64,000 nucleotides of DNA from Hahellaceae bacterium (GTDB taxonomy: Bacteria; Pseudomonadota; Gammaproteobacteria; Pseudomonadales; Oleiphilaceae), in contig JADJWY010000001.1 of NCBI GenBank assembly GCA_016716085.1, positions 186,001 to 250,000 on the forward strand, read 5' to 3'. Made by a program: the position numbers and the translations under genes. The notes under the pieces were generated by a model. The model did no database searches. It was given only the letters and a program-made list of their open reading frames with translations, and was not told where the DNA came from. Below, piece by piece: positions 7,846 to 18,175 of the stretch (position 1 is its first letter; each line of letters opens with the position of its first letter).

Positions 7846-8736
7846 TCAGGTCAGACCTCGCCGACAAATCGCCTCAACCGCCGGATTAACGGCGCTTCTG
7901 GCGCGTGTCACTGCATAAATGCGCTCAGAAATACTGTCGACTTTACCGATTGGCACCACTTGATACTGACGGCAGACTTCGTCTGCCACGGCAGTGGGCG
8001 CAGCAAACACCCCAAGCTCATGTGCGCCCAACACCTTCATCAAGGCACTGTCATCCACTTCCGCGCGTACCCTGGGACGCACGCCTTGCCGCTCAAACCA
8101 TTGCATCAGCTCGTGCACATAGGGCGACTCCAACGTGCTCACCAAAAAGGGGGTACTATCCAGACTCAACGGAAAATTCGCAATCAAGCGGGCGCCAAGT
8201 CCAGGTGCCGCAAACAGGGTGATGGATGAGCGTTCCAGTTCATACCAGTGCAGTGGATTGTCACGCTGGAGGGTGGGCAAACGATCCGTCAGCACCATGT
8301 CCAGTCGATGGTGGTCCAATTCCTGAACCAGAAAATCAATCGATCCTGAACGACTGGAGAGTGTCACCTCCCGATCCAGCTTGAGTGCAGGCTCGATCAT
8401 CCGGTAGGCGTAAAGTTTATGAATAGAAGAGGCAATGCCAATGGAGAGACGAATCGACTGCTGCGTCGTCACCAGCGCGGCAACCCGCTTTAATTCTTCT
8501 GCAACACGAAACATATCATCTGCATACGGCAGCAACGTACGCCCTAAATGGGTCAGTATCAGTTGTTTCCCTTCGCGCTTGAATAACAGACCGCCCAAAG
8601 ACGCTTCAAGGGAGGCCAACTGACCACTTAAGGTTTGTGGCGCGAGGTGCAGTTCTCGGCTGGCTGCGATGATTGATCCCTCCCTCGCAATCACCCAGAA
8701 GTAATAGAGATGTTTGAAATTGAGATTATGCACCAT
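7846..8736 (-). CDS. NhaR-like LysR-family transcriptional regulator
   Basis: A 296-residue LysR-type regulator. The N-terminal winged helix-turn-helix (LNFKHLYYFWVIAREGSI... then APQTLSGQLASLE) carries the HLYYFW signature of NhaR, the sodium-responsive activator of nhaA in E. coli. The C-terminal half is a periplasmic-binding-protein-like effector domain. No sodium/proton antiporter gene lies in the window, so the NhaR relation is one of sequence style only. It starts 20 bases after folE on the same strand, so the two are probably co-transcribed, which is unusual because LysR genes are often divergent from their targets. Confidence 0.82.
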   Translation of the reverse strand: MVHNLNFKHLYYFWVIAREGSIIAASRELHLAPQTLSGQLASLEASLGGLLFKREGKQLILTHLGRTLLPYADDMFRVAEELKRVAALVTTQQSIRLSIGIASSIHKLYAYRMIEPALKLDREVTLSSRSGSIDFLVQELDHHRLDMVLTDRLPTLQRDNPLHWYELERSSITLFAAPGLGARLIANFPLSLDSTPFLVSTLESPYVHELMQWFERQGVRPRVRAEVDDSALMKVLGAHELGVFAAPTAVADEVCRQYQVVPIGKVDSISERIYAVTRARSAVNPAVEAICRRGLT

Positions 8737-8756
8737 TCACGCCAAGGACCTCTTGT

Positions 8757-9392
8757 CTATGCCAGAAACTCCGCGCGGGTTCGGGCGTCACTGCGAAAGA
8801 CGCCACCCAGGGCAGTCGTTTCCGTGGTGGAATTCACATCGCCAATGCCCCGCGCTTTGACACAATAATGCGTGGCCTGAATCGAAACCGCCACATCTTC
8901 CGTGCCCAACAGCGTCTGCAGCGCCACCAGAATCTGTCGTGTCAGCCTTTCCTGCACCTGTGGACGCCGCGCAAAGAACTGCACAATCCGATTGATCTTT
9001 GACAGGCCGATGACTTTATCCCGGGGAATATAGGCCACGCGGGCAACCCCATCAATGGTGATAAAGTGATGCTCGCAGGTACTCAGCACCCCGATATCTC
9101 TGACTTTCACCATTTCATCGACACCCATTTTATTATCAATGGCGGCAATTTTCGGAAATGTGGCATAGTCCAAACCTGAAAACACTTCATCAACATACAT
9201 TTTGGCAATACGTGCCGGCGTATCCCGAAGACTGTCATCATTCAAATCGAGGCCCAAGGTCTCCACCACTTGCGTCATCAGCGTGGCAATCCGATCGAAT
9301 TTCTGATCACGGTTCAGGCTCTGTGGCCGCATCGGGGTTTCCAACCCTGCTTTCAACAACGCAGACTTTACGGCCTCGGCATCAGCACTCAT
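8757..9392 (-). CDS. folE: GTP cyclohydrolase I
   Basis: FolE converts GTP to dihydroneopterin triphosphate, the first step of folate and pterin synthesis. The 211-residue protein is of the long E. coli type. The zinc site is visible as STCEHHF (about 109-115) and the later HYCVKARG cysteine near 180. VIGLSKINRIV and RPQVQERLT are catalytic-core motifs. It would supply pterin for the PhhB-type recycling enzyme encoded at 46.9 kb. It lies upstream of the NhaR-like gene and is divergent from metG. Confidence 0.95.
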   Translation of the reverse strand: MSADAEAVKSALLKAGLETPMRPQSLNRDQKFDRIATLMTQVVETLGLDLNDDSLRDTPARIAKMYVDEVFSGLDYATFPKIAAIDNKMGVDEMVKVRDIGVLSTCEHHFITIDGVARVAYIPRDKVIGLSKINRIVQFFARRPQVQERLTRQILVALQTLLGTEDVAVSIQATHYCVKARGIGDVNSTTETTALGGVFRSDARTRAEFLA

Positions 9393-9538
9393 AGGTGTTC
9401 TCCTTGCAGTTTAGAGACTGTACGGTGAATCACGCGCAGCGGATGACCGCCTGATACCGGAATACCCACTGACGTTAGGCCGACTTGCTGGTATGATACG
9501 CAACCAGATTTGAACCTGCCGGAGTTCCCAAGCACACC

Positions 9539-11567
9539 ATGTCACACACGCGAGAGATACTGGTCACCAGCGCCTTACCCTATGCCAACGGCCCTATTCA
9601 TCTGGGCCACCTGCTGGAGTATATCCAGACCGACATCTGGGTTCGATTTCAGAAAATGCGCGGGCACCAGTGCACTTACGTCTGCGCTGACGATGCTCAT
9701 GGCACGGCCATCATGCTTAAAGCTGAGCAGCAAGGTATCACGCCAGAGCAGTTGATTGAGCAGGTCAATGCCGACCACCAGCGAGATTTCGCAGGGTTTC
9801 TGGTCAATTTTGATAACTACCATTCCACCCACTCGGCTGAAAATAAAGCGCTTTCTGAGCACATCTATAAGGCCTGTCGAGACTCAGGGCATATTGCCAC
9901 CCGCTCGATTACACAAGCCTATGACCCGGAAAAGCAGCTTTTCCTGGCGGATCGTTTTATCAAAGGCACCTGTCCACGCTGCAAAGCCGAAGATCAATAT
10001 GGGGATAACTGCGAAAATTGCAGCGCCACCTACAGCCCGATGGAACTGATCAACCCGCGCTCAGCTATTTCAGGCGCAACGCCGGTCGAAAAGGAATCGA
10101 CGCATTTTTTCTTCAAACTGCCCGACTTTCAGGACTTCTTAAAAGAATGGACACGCAGTGGCACGCTGCAACCCCAGATCGCCAACAAACTCGCCGAGTG
10201 GCTGGATGCAGGTCTGCAGGAATGGGACATTTCCCGCGATGCACCCTATTTTGGTTTTGAGATACCCGACGAACCTGGCAAATACTTCTACGTCTGGCTC
10301 GATGCCCCGATTGGCTACCTGGCCAGTTTTAAAAACCTGTGTGAGCGTCGCTCAGATCTGGATTTCGATTACTACTGGAAAAAAGACTCAACCGCCGAGG
10401 TTTATCACTTCATCGGCAAGGACATCATCAACTTCCACGCCCTGTTCTGGCCCTCGATGCTGACCTGTGCCGATTTCCGCACGCCCAGCGCTGTCTTCGC
10501 CCACGGCTTTGTTACCGTTGACGGCAAAAAATGTCGAAGTCGCGTGGCACCTTCATCGCGGCCAAGACCTATCTGGAGCATTTAAATCCGGAGTATCTGC
10601 GCTACTACTTCGCGTCGAAACTGAATGCCGAAGTCGAAGATCTTGACCTGAACCTGAGCGACTTTATGGCGCGTGTTAATAGCGATCTGGTTGGCAAACT
10701 GGTCAACATTGCCAGTCGCTGCGCCGGTTTCATCACCAAAGGCGATGGCAAACTCAGCGAAACGTTGGCTGAACCCGCCCTGTTTGAAAGCTTTCTGGCC
10801 AAGGAAGCCACGATTGCCGCGGCTTACGATCAACGCGAATTCGGCAAGGCCGTACGCGAAATCATGGCGCTGGCAGACATTGCTAACCAATACATCGCTG
10901 ACAAGGCGCCGTGGGCGCTGGCCAAAGAAGAAGGCAAAGCGAATGAGGTCAAAGACGTCTGTACCATGGGCCTCAACCTGTTCCACGTTTTGATGACCTA
11001 TCTGGCCCCTGTGGTTCCCGCAATGGCAGATAAGACCCGACAGTTCCTGAATACCCCCTTGAGCTGGCGCGGGTCCCCAAGGCCTTGCTGGGCTGCCCCA
11101 TCAATCCTTTCGAGGCCATGATCACGCGCATTGACCCTAAAGCTGTCACCGCCATGGTCGATGCCTCCCGTGAGGCTGCGCCGGCAGACAAACCCAAGGC
11201 GCAAAAAGCGGCTGCAGTTCCGGCTGCTGCGCCATCCGCTACAACGATTGGCATCGATGTGTTCAGCCAGATTGACCTGCGTGTGGCCCGGATTATCAGC
11301 GCCGAGCCCGTTGACGGTGCGGATAAACTGCTGCGACTACAATTGGATTTAGGTGATAGCCAGCGCCAGGTGTTTGCGGGTATTAAAACAGCCTATGCAG
11401 CCGAAGCACTGGTTGATCGCCTGGTCGTGGTCGTCGCTAACCTGGCGCCGCGTAAAATGAAGTTTGGCGTTTCGGAAGGCATGGTGCTGGCCGCAGGCCC
11501 GGGTGGCGAAGACATCTTCCTGCTCTCGCCAGATGACGGCGCCAGGCCCGGTATGCAGGTCAAATAA
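9539..11567 (+). CDS. metG: methionyl-tRNA synthetase, with two single-base frameshifts
   Basis: MetG charges tRNA-Met. Three overlapping frames (9539-10530, 10531-11060, 11060-11567) rebuild a 676-residue enzyme, almost exactly the E. coli length of 677. LPYANGPIHLGH is the HIGH-type motif near residue 15. The zinc knuckle (CPRCKAEDQYGDNCENC) is near 145. KMSKS is split by the first break: one more A in the A6 run at about 10526 restores GKKMSKSRG. One more C in the run near 11055 restores TPLELARVPKALLG. The C-terminal tRNA-binding/dimer domain follows 11240. Since metG is essential and no second copy is seen, sequencing error is the likely cause. It is 12 bases upstream of rnfA. Confidence 0.92.
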
Positions 11568-11579
11568 AGAGGGTCGGCT

Positions 11580-12159
11580 ATGACGGAGTATTTGCTGATA
11601 CTGGTCAGTACCATACTGGTCAACAATTTCGTGCTGGTCCAGTTCCTGGGACTTTGTCCGTTCATGGGCGTTTCCAACAAACTGGAAACCGCCATGGGCA
11701 TGTCGCTGGCAACCACCTTTGTACTCACCCTGTCATCCCTGTGCAGCTATCTGGCGTACGCCGCCATCCTCAAGCCGCTAGGTTTGGAATATCTGCAGAC
11801 AATTACCTTCATCCTCGTGATCGCAGTGGTTGTTCAATTTACCGAAATGGTGGTGAAGAAGACCAGTCCCCTGCTCTACCGGGTGCTCGGAATCTTTCTG
11901 CCGCTGATCACCACAAACTGTGCCGTTCTGGGCGTCGCGCTGCTGAACATCAAAAGAAAACAGTCTGGTTGAGTCAATTCTGTATGGATTTGGTGCGGGT
12001 GTGGGCTTTTCGCTGGTGCTGGTGCTCTTTGCGGCGATGCGCGAACGCATCGCGGTCAGTGATGTGCCCAAACCCTTTCAGGGCAGCTCCATCGGCATGA
12101 TTACCGCCGGTCTGATGGCGCTCGCCTTCCTCGGATTTTCCGGTCTGGTCAGTATTTAA
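11580..12159 (+). CDS. rnfA: Rnf complex membrane subunit A, with one frameshift
   Basis: RnfA is an integral subunit of the Rnf ferredoxin:NAD+ oxidoreductase, which couples electron transfer to sodium or proton movement. It starts MTEYLLILVSTILVNNFVLVQFLGLCPF, shown here only in part (VNNFVLVQFLGLCPFMG is diagnostic). Six hydrophobic segments are expected and seen. The frame ends early at 11972, but removing one A from the AAAA run near 11954 gives NIKENSLVESILYGFGAG and continues to GFSGLVSI and a stop at 12159, for 192 residues as usual. RnfA and RnfE are homologous. The next gene rnfB starts 14 bases later. Confidence 0.92.
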
Positions 12160-12173
12160 GAGGACGATCATCC

Positions 12174-12761
12174 ATGAGTTTGATACTGGTCGCCGTCACC
12201 ACCCTGCTGGTTATGGCCCTCTGCTTCGGCGCAATTCTCGGTTTTGCAGCCGTGCGTTTCAAAGTAGAGGGGAACCCGCTGGTGGACCAGATAGACGCAC
12301 TGCTCCCCCAGACCCAATGTGGCCAGTGCGGCCATCCGGGCTGCCGCCCCTACGCGGAATCCATTGCCAATGGTGAAGCCATTAATAAGTGTCCTCCGGG
12401 TGGTCAGGCCACGATTGATGCACTGGCCGATCTTTTGGGTGTAGACGCCGAACCACTGGACGCAGAACACGGCGAAAGTAAAGGCAAGCAAGTTGCGGTC
12501 ATACGCGAAGACGAATGCATCGGCTGCACCAAATGCATCCAGGCCTGCCCCGTCGATGCGATACTGGGCGCCGCCAAGCACATGCATACGGTCATCGCAG
12601 ATGAATGCACGGGCTGCGACCTGTGCGTCGAACCGTGCCCGGTTGACTGCATCGACATGATTCCGGTACCGGTCACAACGCAGAACTGGTACTGGAGCAA
12701 ACCCGACGCTGACGGCCCCCGTCTGATCGCAAGCGACAAACCGACGGAGAAGGCGGCATGA
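12174..12761 (+). CDS. rnfB: Rnf complex ferredoxin-like subunit B
   Basis: RnfB takes electrons from ferredoxin into the Rnf complex. The 195-residue protein has an N-terminal membrane anchor (about 4-26), then a 4Fe-4S domain with the CGQCGHPGC motif near residue 46. Two further ferredoxin clusters follow (CIGCTKCIQACP near 108 and CTGCDLCVEPCP near 138). Its stop overlaps the rnfC start by 4 bases (ATGA), which suggests coupled translation. The gene is intact although its neighbours are frameshifted. Confidence 0.96.
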   Translation: MSLILVAVTTLLVMALCFGAILGFAAVRFKVEGNPLVDQIDALLPQTQCGQCGHPGCRPYAESIANGEAINKCPPGGQATIDALADLLGVDAEPLDAEHGESKGKQVAVIREDECIGCTKCIQACPVDAILGAAKHMHTVIADECTGCDLCVEPCPVDCIDMIPVPVTTQNWYWSKPDADGPRLIASDKPTEKAA

Positions 12762-14225
12762 TCCAGGTCCATGATTTCAGGGGGGGTATTCACCCGCCCG
12801 AGAACAAAAAGCAATCCAGCGTGCAGCCGATTCGAGCACTTCCGCTACCCGATGTGCTGATCCTCCCGCTGCAGCAGCACATTGGCCAATCAGCACGCTG
12901 CAAAGTTGCTGCCGGTGACACCGTATTGAAAGGGCAGCTGATCGCCGAAGCGCCCAGCCTGATCAGCGCAGGCGTTCATGCTCCCACTTCAGGTGAGATT
13001 ATCGCCATTGAAGCAAGAGCCATTGCGCACCCCTCCGGCCTGCTAGACACCTGCATTGTCCTTAAACCAGACGGTAAGGACACCTGGCGGGACAGGCATC
13101 CCATCGAGGATCCGCTGCAGGCTGCACCCGAATTACTCAGGAATCGTATTCGTGAGTCTGGCATTTGCGGTCTGGGCGGAGCCGGCTTTCCGACTGACGT
13201 TAAACTGTCACCGCGTCATAAACCCATTGATACCCTGATCCTGAACGCCGCGGAATGTGAACCCTACATTACGGCCGATGACCGACTCCTGCAGGAACGC
13301 GCGGAGGAGGTCATCAAAGGGCTCGAAATTCTATCGCACATAGTTCGCCCGCACCGCATTCTGATCGGTATCGAAGACAATAAACCGGAAGCCATCGCAG
13401 CCCTTCGCAACGCCATTCCCGGCAATCGCATGGAGGTGATTGTCGTGCCCACCAAATATCCTTCCGGTGGGGAGAAGCAACTGATTCAGCTCCTGACCGG
13501 CAAGGAAGTTCCACAAGGCGGGCTACGGCGATATCGGTGTTTTGTGTCAGAACGTCGGCACCGTTGCAGCCGTCTATCGCGCGGTCTGCCTCGACGAGCC
13601 GCTGATCAGTCGAATCACGACCGTGACTGGCGAGGCCGCCAAATCCCCCGGCAATTACGAAGTGCTGCTTGGCACCCCGGTCAATACTGTCCTGAACCAG
13701 ACGGGGCTCGATTCCGCCCGACTGCACCGCCTGATCATGGGCGGTCCGATGATGGGCTTTACGCTACCTGATGTAAACGTGCCCGTGGTCAAAACCACTA
13801 ACTGCCTTCTGGCCGCCGACATCACCGAGTTCCCGGATCCCCCCCCAGAACAGGCCTGCATTCGCTGTGGCTTTTGTGCTGAAGCCTGTCCTGCCCAGTT
13901 GCTACCTCAGCAGTTGCTGTGGTTTGCCAAGGCACAGGAATTTGAAAAAGCAGAACTCTTTAATCTGGCAGACTGCATCGAATGTGGCGCCTGCGCCTAT
14001 GTCTGTCCAAGCAGTATCCCACTGGTGCAGTATTACCGCTATGCCAAAGGTGAAATTCGTCACCTGAAGGCCGATCAAAGCAAATCAGACAACGCCCGTG
14101 TTCGTTTTGAAGCGCGCCAGGCGCGCCTGGACAAAGAGCAGGCTGAAAAAGAAGCGCGGCGCAAGGCCCGCGCCGACGCTGCCGCCGCACAACAAAAGGC
14201 GAAAGCCGACGAGTCAGGGAGTTGA
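12758..14225 (+). CDS. rnfC: Rnf complex NADH-binding subunit C, with one frameshift
   Basis: RnfC carries the NADH/FMN site and two 4Fe-4S clusters of the Rnf complex. The reconstructed protein has 488 residues. An N-terminal barrel-sandwich domain with GGIHPPENK is followed by the GLGGAGFPTDVK glycine-rich NADH/FMN site and NAAECEPYIT-DD. CIRCGFCAEACP and CIECGACAYVCP near 370 and 410 bind the clusters. A charged Ala/Lys/Glu-rich tail of about 50 residues ends it. The break is near 13521: removing one G from GGG yields QGGYGDIGVLCQNVGT. The stop overlaps rnfD by 4 bases. The tail is shorter than in E. coli RsxC, which has long repeats. Confidence 0.93.
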
Positions 14226-15273
14226 ACATGCTGATAACCACCACCTCCCCGCACGTGAAGGGCAATGCGCGCACGGCCTCGGTCATGCGCTGGGTTATCC
14301 TGGCGACGCTGCCCGGTCTGCTGGCGCTTATCTGGAGTTTCGGCTGGGGCAGCCTGATTCAGGTCATGCTGTGCTCAGCCTTCGCGGTCGCGGGCGAAGC
14401 GTTAGTGCTATGGCTGCGCCGCCGCCCCCTGGCATTCTTTCTGGGTGATTACAGCGCCCTGCTGACCGGCGTACTACTCGGACTGGCACTGCCGCCCTAT
14501 GCGCCCGGTGGATCGCGGCCGTTGGTACGCTGTTCTGCATCATCTTTGCCAAGCAACTATACGGCGGTTTGGGGCAGAATCCCTTTAACCCTGCGATGGT
14601 CGGCTATGCGCTGCTACTGGTCTCCTTTCCGGTGGCCATGACAACCAACTGGGGAATTCCCCGCGCCGCCGCAGGCGGTGAAGTTCCCGATTTTGTGACG
14701 ACGCTGAACCTCATTTTTCAGACGGTGCAACTGCCCATCGATGCTTACACCATGGCAACACCACTCGATACCTACAAGCATGATATTGTGACGGCAACCT
14801 TTGAAGAGGTGACGACCAAACCCATGTTTGGCGCCGGCGTCGCATTGGGCTGGGAATGGGTGAACGCGGGCTTTTTGCTGGGCGGCCTGTTTCTGCTGTG
14901 GAAACGCATCATCACCTGGCACATTCCGGTCAGCCTGCTCGCGGCCCTGAGCCTTTGCAGCCTGATGCTGGGCTGGGATGAAGACAACTTCGTTCCCGTG
15001 CAGATGCATCTTTTAGCCGGCGCCACCATGTTGGGCGCGTTTTTCATTGCCACCGACCCGGTTACCGCAGCCACCAGTCGCAATGGTAAGCTTTGGTATG
15101 GCGCAGGCATTGGTGTGCTGATCTACCTGATACGCACCTGGGGCTCCTACCCTGATGCCGTCGCATTCTCAGTTCTCCTGATGAACTTCGCCGCGCCCTT
15201 CCTCGACTATTTTACCCAGCCGAGGGTCTATGGCCATGCCAAGGCTACCCGCGGCACGCGCAAGGAGAACTGA
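14222..15273 (+). CDS. rnfD: Rnf complex membrane subunit D, with one frameshift
   Basis: RnfD is a polytopic membrane subunit with a covalently bound FMN. The reconstructed protein has about 350 residues and many hydrophobic helices. GGLGQNPFNPAMVGYALLL near residue 115 is a strong family signature, and TDPVTAATSRNG lies near the C-terminal third. The frame breaks near 14507: inserting one T after GCGCCC gives YAPWWIAAVGTLFCIIF, so a single-base deletion outside a long homopolymer is the simplest repair. It lies within rnfABCDGE, overlapping rnfC by 4 bases and one base before rnfG. Confidence 0.92.
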
Positions 15274-15274
15274 G

Positions 15275-15937
15275 ATGGATAGTTTAAAAGCCGTCATGTT
15301 GCGAGCGATGATTGGCCTCGCCCTCTTTGCAACGGTCACAGCCGGTCTGATCGCCGTTACGGAAGCCAGTACCGCCGACCGTATCCGGCAAGCCGAAGAA
15401 GCCGCCCGCAGTCGCGCCCTCCTTGAAGTCGTGCCAGCGGAACTCATGGACACCCCCTTACTGGCGGGTGCATTCGAGATTAATGAGGCCTCCCTGCTTG
15501 GTTTTTTAGAACCTGTGACCGCATTTCACGTTCAAAAGGCCGGTGAATGGACCGCCGTGATTCTGCCCTGGCAAGCGCCTGAAGGTTATACCGGCCCGAT
15601 TCGGGGCATCGTGGCGATTGATCGGAGCGGGAAAGTGCTCGGCGTTCGCATTACCAGCCACAAAGAAACGCCCGGACTGGGTGACAAAATTGAGCGTCGC
15701 AAGTCAGACTGGGTAACCCAATTTGACAACCTGAGTTTCGCATCGCTTGAAGAAGATCTATGGAAAGTTAAAAAAGATGGGGGGCACTTCGATCAGATGA
15801 CAGGAGCAACCATCACGCCCAGGGCGGTTGTCAATGCCGTACGCAAAGCGCTGAGCTTCCACGCACATCACTTCGCCCTGCTGTATCCCGACACCTCAAC
15901 ATCGACCCGCGACGAGGAGGCCTCCCGCCATGAGTAA
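15275..15937 (+). CDS. rnfG: Rnf complex FMN-binding subunit G
   Basis: RnfG is a membrane-anchored periplasmic flavoprotein of the Rnf complex. It has 220 residues, one N-terminal transmembrane helix (about 9-28) and the flavinylation motif TGAT at 176-179, where FMN is linked to Thr179. GLGDKIE near 134 is also typical. The frame is open upstream to 15230, but the ATG at 15275 is chosen because AAGGAG is 7 bases away and it directly follows the rnfD stop. The end overlaps rnfE by 8 bases. Confidence 0.95.
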   Translation: MDSLKAVMLRAMIGLALFATVTAGLIAVTEASTADRIRQAEEAARSRALLEVVPAELMDTPLLAGAFEINEASLLGFLEPVTAFHVQKAGEWTAVILPWQAPEGYTGPIRGIVAIDRSGKVLGVRITSHKETPGLGDKIERRKSDWVTQFDNLSFASLEEDLWKVKKDGGHFDQMTGATITPRAVVNAVRKALSFHAHHFALLYPDTSTSTRDEEASRHE

Positions 15938-16643
15938 AACCCTGCTGCAACTCACGCAGGATGGCCTGTGGAAAAACAACCCCGGACTGGTGCAGCTACT
16001 GGGCCTTTGCCCGATGCTCGCGGTCACGGCGACGGTCGTCAATGCGATGGGCCTGGGGCTCGCCACCCTCCTCGTGCTCACTGGCTCCAACATCGCCGTT
16101 TCGCTGATCCGAAACTATGTGCCTGAAACGGTGCGTCTGCCAGCATTTGTGATGATTATTGCGTCGCTGGTCACCAGTGCCGAACTGCTGATGCAAGCCT
16201 TTACCTACGAACTGTATGAAATCCTGGGCATTTTCATCCCGCTAATCGTGACCAATTGTGCGATTCTGGGGCGTGCAGACGCCTTTGCGTGCAAGAACCC
16301 TGTCCTACCCGCTGCCGTAGACGGCTTCATGATGGGACTGGGCTTTACGCTGGTACTGATGGTGCTGGGCGCATTCAGGGAACTTGTGGGTCAGGGGACC
16401 TTGTTTTCAGGCATGGAATTGCTGTTTGGGGAAGCGGCTCGTAGCTGGAAAATTGAAGTCATTCACGACTACCCCAATTTCCTGTTTGCGGTTCTGCCAC
16501 CGGGTGCGTTTGTCGGGATGGGGCTGCTGATTGCCGTCAAGAACCTGATTGATGCCCGCCTCAAAGCCCGCCAGATCAAGGTGCCCGCTTCGCCCATCAT
16601 AGCCGGATCAAAGCGGGTTCGGACCACTGGCGAAATCAGTTGA
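15930..16643 (+). CDS. rnfE: Rnf complex membrane subunit E
   Basis: RnfE is the RnfA-like integral membrane subunit and, with RnfA, forms the ion-conducting core. It has 237 residues and about six helices. NNPGLVQLLGLCPMLAV near residue 16 and ETVRLPAFVMIIAS and IFIPLIVTNCAILGRA near 60-100 are diagnostic. It is the last gene of rnfABCDGE. The nth gene that often follows in other Gammaproteobacteria is absent; instead the convergent apeB overlaps its 3' end by 8 bases. Confidence 0.95.
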   Translation: MSKTLLQLTQDGLWKNNPGLVQLLGLCPMLAVTATVVNAMGLGLATLLVLTGSNIAVSLIRNYVPETVRLPAFVMIIASLVTSAELLMQAFTYELYEILGIFIPLIVTNCAILGRADAFACKNPVLPAAVDGFMMGLGFTLVLMVLGAFRELVGQGTLFSGMELLFGEAARSWKIEVIHDYPNFLFAVLPPGAFVGMGLLIAVKNLIDARLKARQIKVPASPIIAGSKRVRTTGEIS

Positions 16644-17976
16644 TCGGCAGCATTGCCGTATCAAAAAACGCACGCGTGACCTGATACAGGATGTGAGGGT
16701 CACGACTGCCGCAACTCTCACGAATGGAGTGCATGGCAAACTGTGGTACGCCAATATCCAGCGTTTTTACACCCAGCCGGGTTGCCGTAAGCGGACCAAT
16801 GGTGCTGCCGCACGCCATATCCGCTCGCGTCACAAAAACCTGATAGGGTAGCCCTAAGCGATCGCTCAGCGAGCGGTAAAAGCCTGATGTCAGCGCGTTT
16901 GTGGCATAGCGTTGGTTCGCGTTGACCTTGATGACCGGACCCGCATTGAGCAAAGGACCGTGAGACTCATCGTGGCGCTCCAAGTAATTGGGATGCACGC
17001 CGTGGGCATTATCTGCCGATATCAGCATTGATCGACTGAGCACCCGCGCGTAGGTCTGTTCGTCCGAGCCAAAAACCCGGTTCAGAACAGATTGCACCAA
17101 CGAACCGGATGCTCCCTCCGCTGAATTGCTGCCAACTTCTTCGTGGTCGTTCAGCACCAGGAGACATGGGTAGTGATGCTCAACGTCCAACAGCGCACGC
17201 AAGCCGATGAAACAACTCAGCAAGTTATCGAGCCGTGCCGAGGTAATCAGATCCTCATGCAGCCCCACCAGTGCCGGCGGCTGGCAATCGTAGAAAGAGA
17301 GTTCGTAGTCCAGCACACGGGCCACAGAAAGATCTGGATAAGTCTGCTTTAGCTCTGTCTGTACAATATCCCGGAATTCCCCGGCTTTCGTGTTCGCTGT
17401 CTGGAACAGGATAGGCGGTAGCTCTTTCTGAGGATTGATCGAGCGACTGTTATTGACCTCGCGGTCCAGATGTATCGCGAGGCTGGGAATCAATGCCACC
17501 GGACGTTTCCAATCCACCAGACGACTATTCACAGCGCCGTCCGTGTCCTCAAACACCACCCGCCCCGCCAACGAAAGATCCCGGTCAAACCAGGGTGACA
17601 GGAGCACACCCCCGTAGATCTCAACCCCCAATTGGAAGAAGCCTTTGCGCAGCAATGCCGGATTGGGCTTTACCCGCAGACAGGGGCTGTCAGAATGCGC
17701 ACCGAACAACCGCACGCCCTGGCTATGGACCGCATCATTCTGCAAATCCTTCACCGTGTTCAACACAGCGCCCGTAAAGGCAACGAGTGCGCTACCATTG
17801 CGCAGCACGACATAACGCCCTTCTGGGCTCAGGTTCCAAAGCGCCCCCTCATCCAGTAATTCATAGCCTGCTGCCTGAAGGGCTTTCAAAGCATTCGCGA
17901 CAGCATGAAACGGTGTAGGAGATTCTGCCAGGAAGGTCATCAGCTCCCGGTTAAATTCAGTTTGAGTACGGTTCAT
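16636..17976 (-). CDS. apeB: M18-family aminopeptidase
   Basis: A 446-residue M18 metallo-aminopeptidase with two zinc ions, which removes N-terminal amino acids, often acidic ones. GAHSDSPCLRVKP near residue 92 gives the first zinc histidine and Asp. Further zinc and catalytic residues are in ITSARLDNLL near 247 and NDHEEVGS near 278. ISADNAHGVHPNY near 332 and FAMHSIRE-CGSRD near 420 complete the site. The length matches bacterial ApeB. It is convergent with rnfE, and no terminator hairpin is visible between them. The Shine-Dalgarno sequence is weak. Confidence 0.93.
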   Translation of the reverse strand: MNRTQTEFNRELMTFLAESPTPFHAVANALKALQAAGYELLDEGALWNLSPEGRYVVLRNGSALVAFTGAVLNTVKDLQNDAVHSQGVRLFGAHSDSPCLRVKPNPALLRKGFFQLGVEIYGGVLLSPWFDRDLSLAGRVVFEDTDGAVNSRLVDWKRPVALIPSLAIHLDREVNNSRSINPQKELPPILFQTANTKAGEFRDIVQTELKQTYPDLSVARVLDYELSFYDCQPPALVGLHEDLITSARLDNLLSCFIGLRALLDVEHHYPCLLVLNDHEEVGSNSAEGASGSLVQSVLNRVFGSDEQTYARVLSRSMLISADNAHGVHPNYLERHDESHGPLLNAGPVIKVNANQRYATNALTSGFYRSLSDRLGLPYQVFVTRADMACGSTIGPLTATRLGVKTLDIGVPQFAMHSIRESCGSRDPHILYQVTRAFFDTAMLPIN

Positions 17977-18175
17977 TGGATCAGGGGTTCCTCATTGGGC
18001 ATAGTGGATTCTGGGTGTAGTGTAGCATTCTGCGCAGGCATGAACCTCAGCAGGGCGCGTCGACACCTCATCTTAAACACGTGCTCGGTGTAAAGTGTGA
18101 TAATTTTCCGTGACCCGAGGGGCTTTCTAGGTAAGAATGCGCTTCTTCTCGGAATGATTTGGCCTGGAGGGGACT

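Noticed and set aside
10515..10535. Programmed ribosomal frameshift at the A6 run inside metG KMSKS
   Set aside because: A-runs can slip, but programmed frameshifting in metG is not known, and eleven other one-base indels in nearby or similar runs point to sequencing error.
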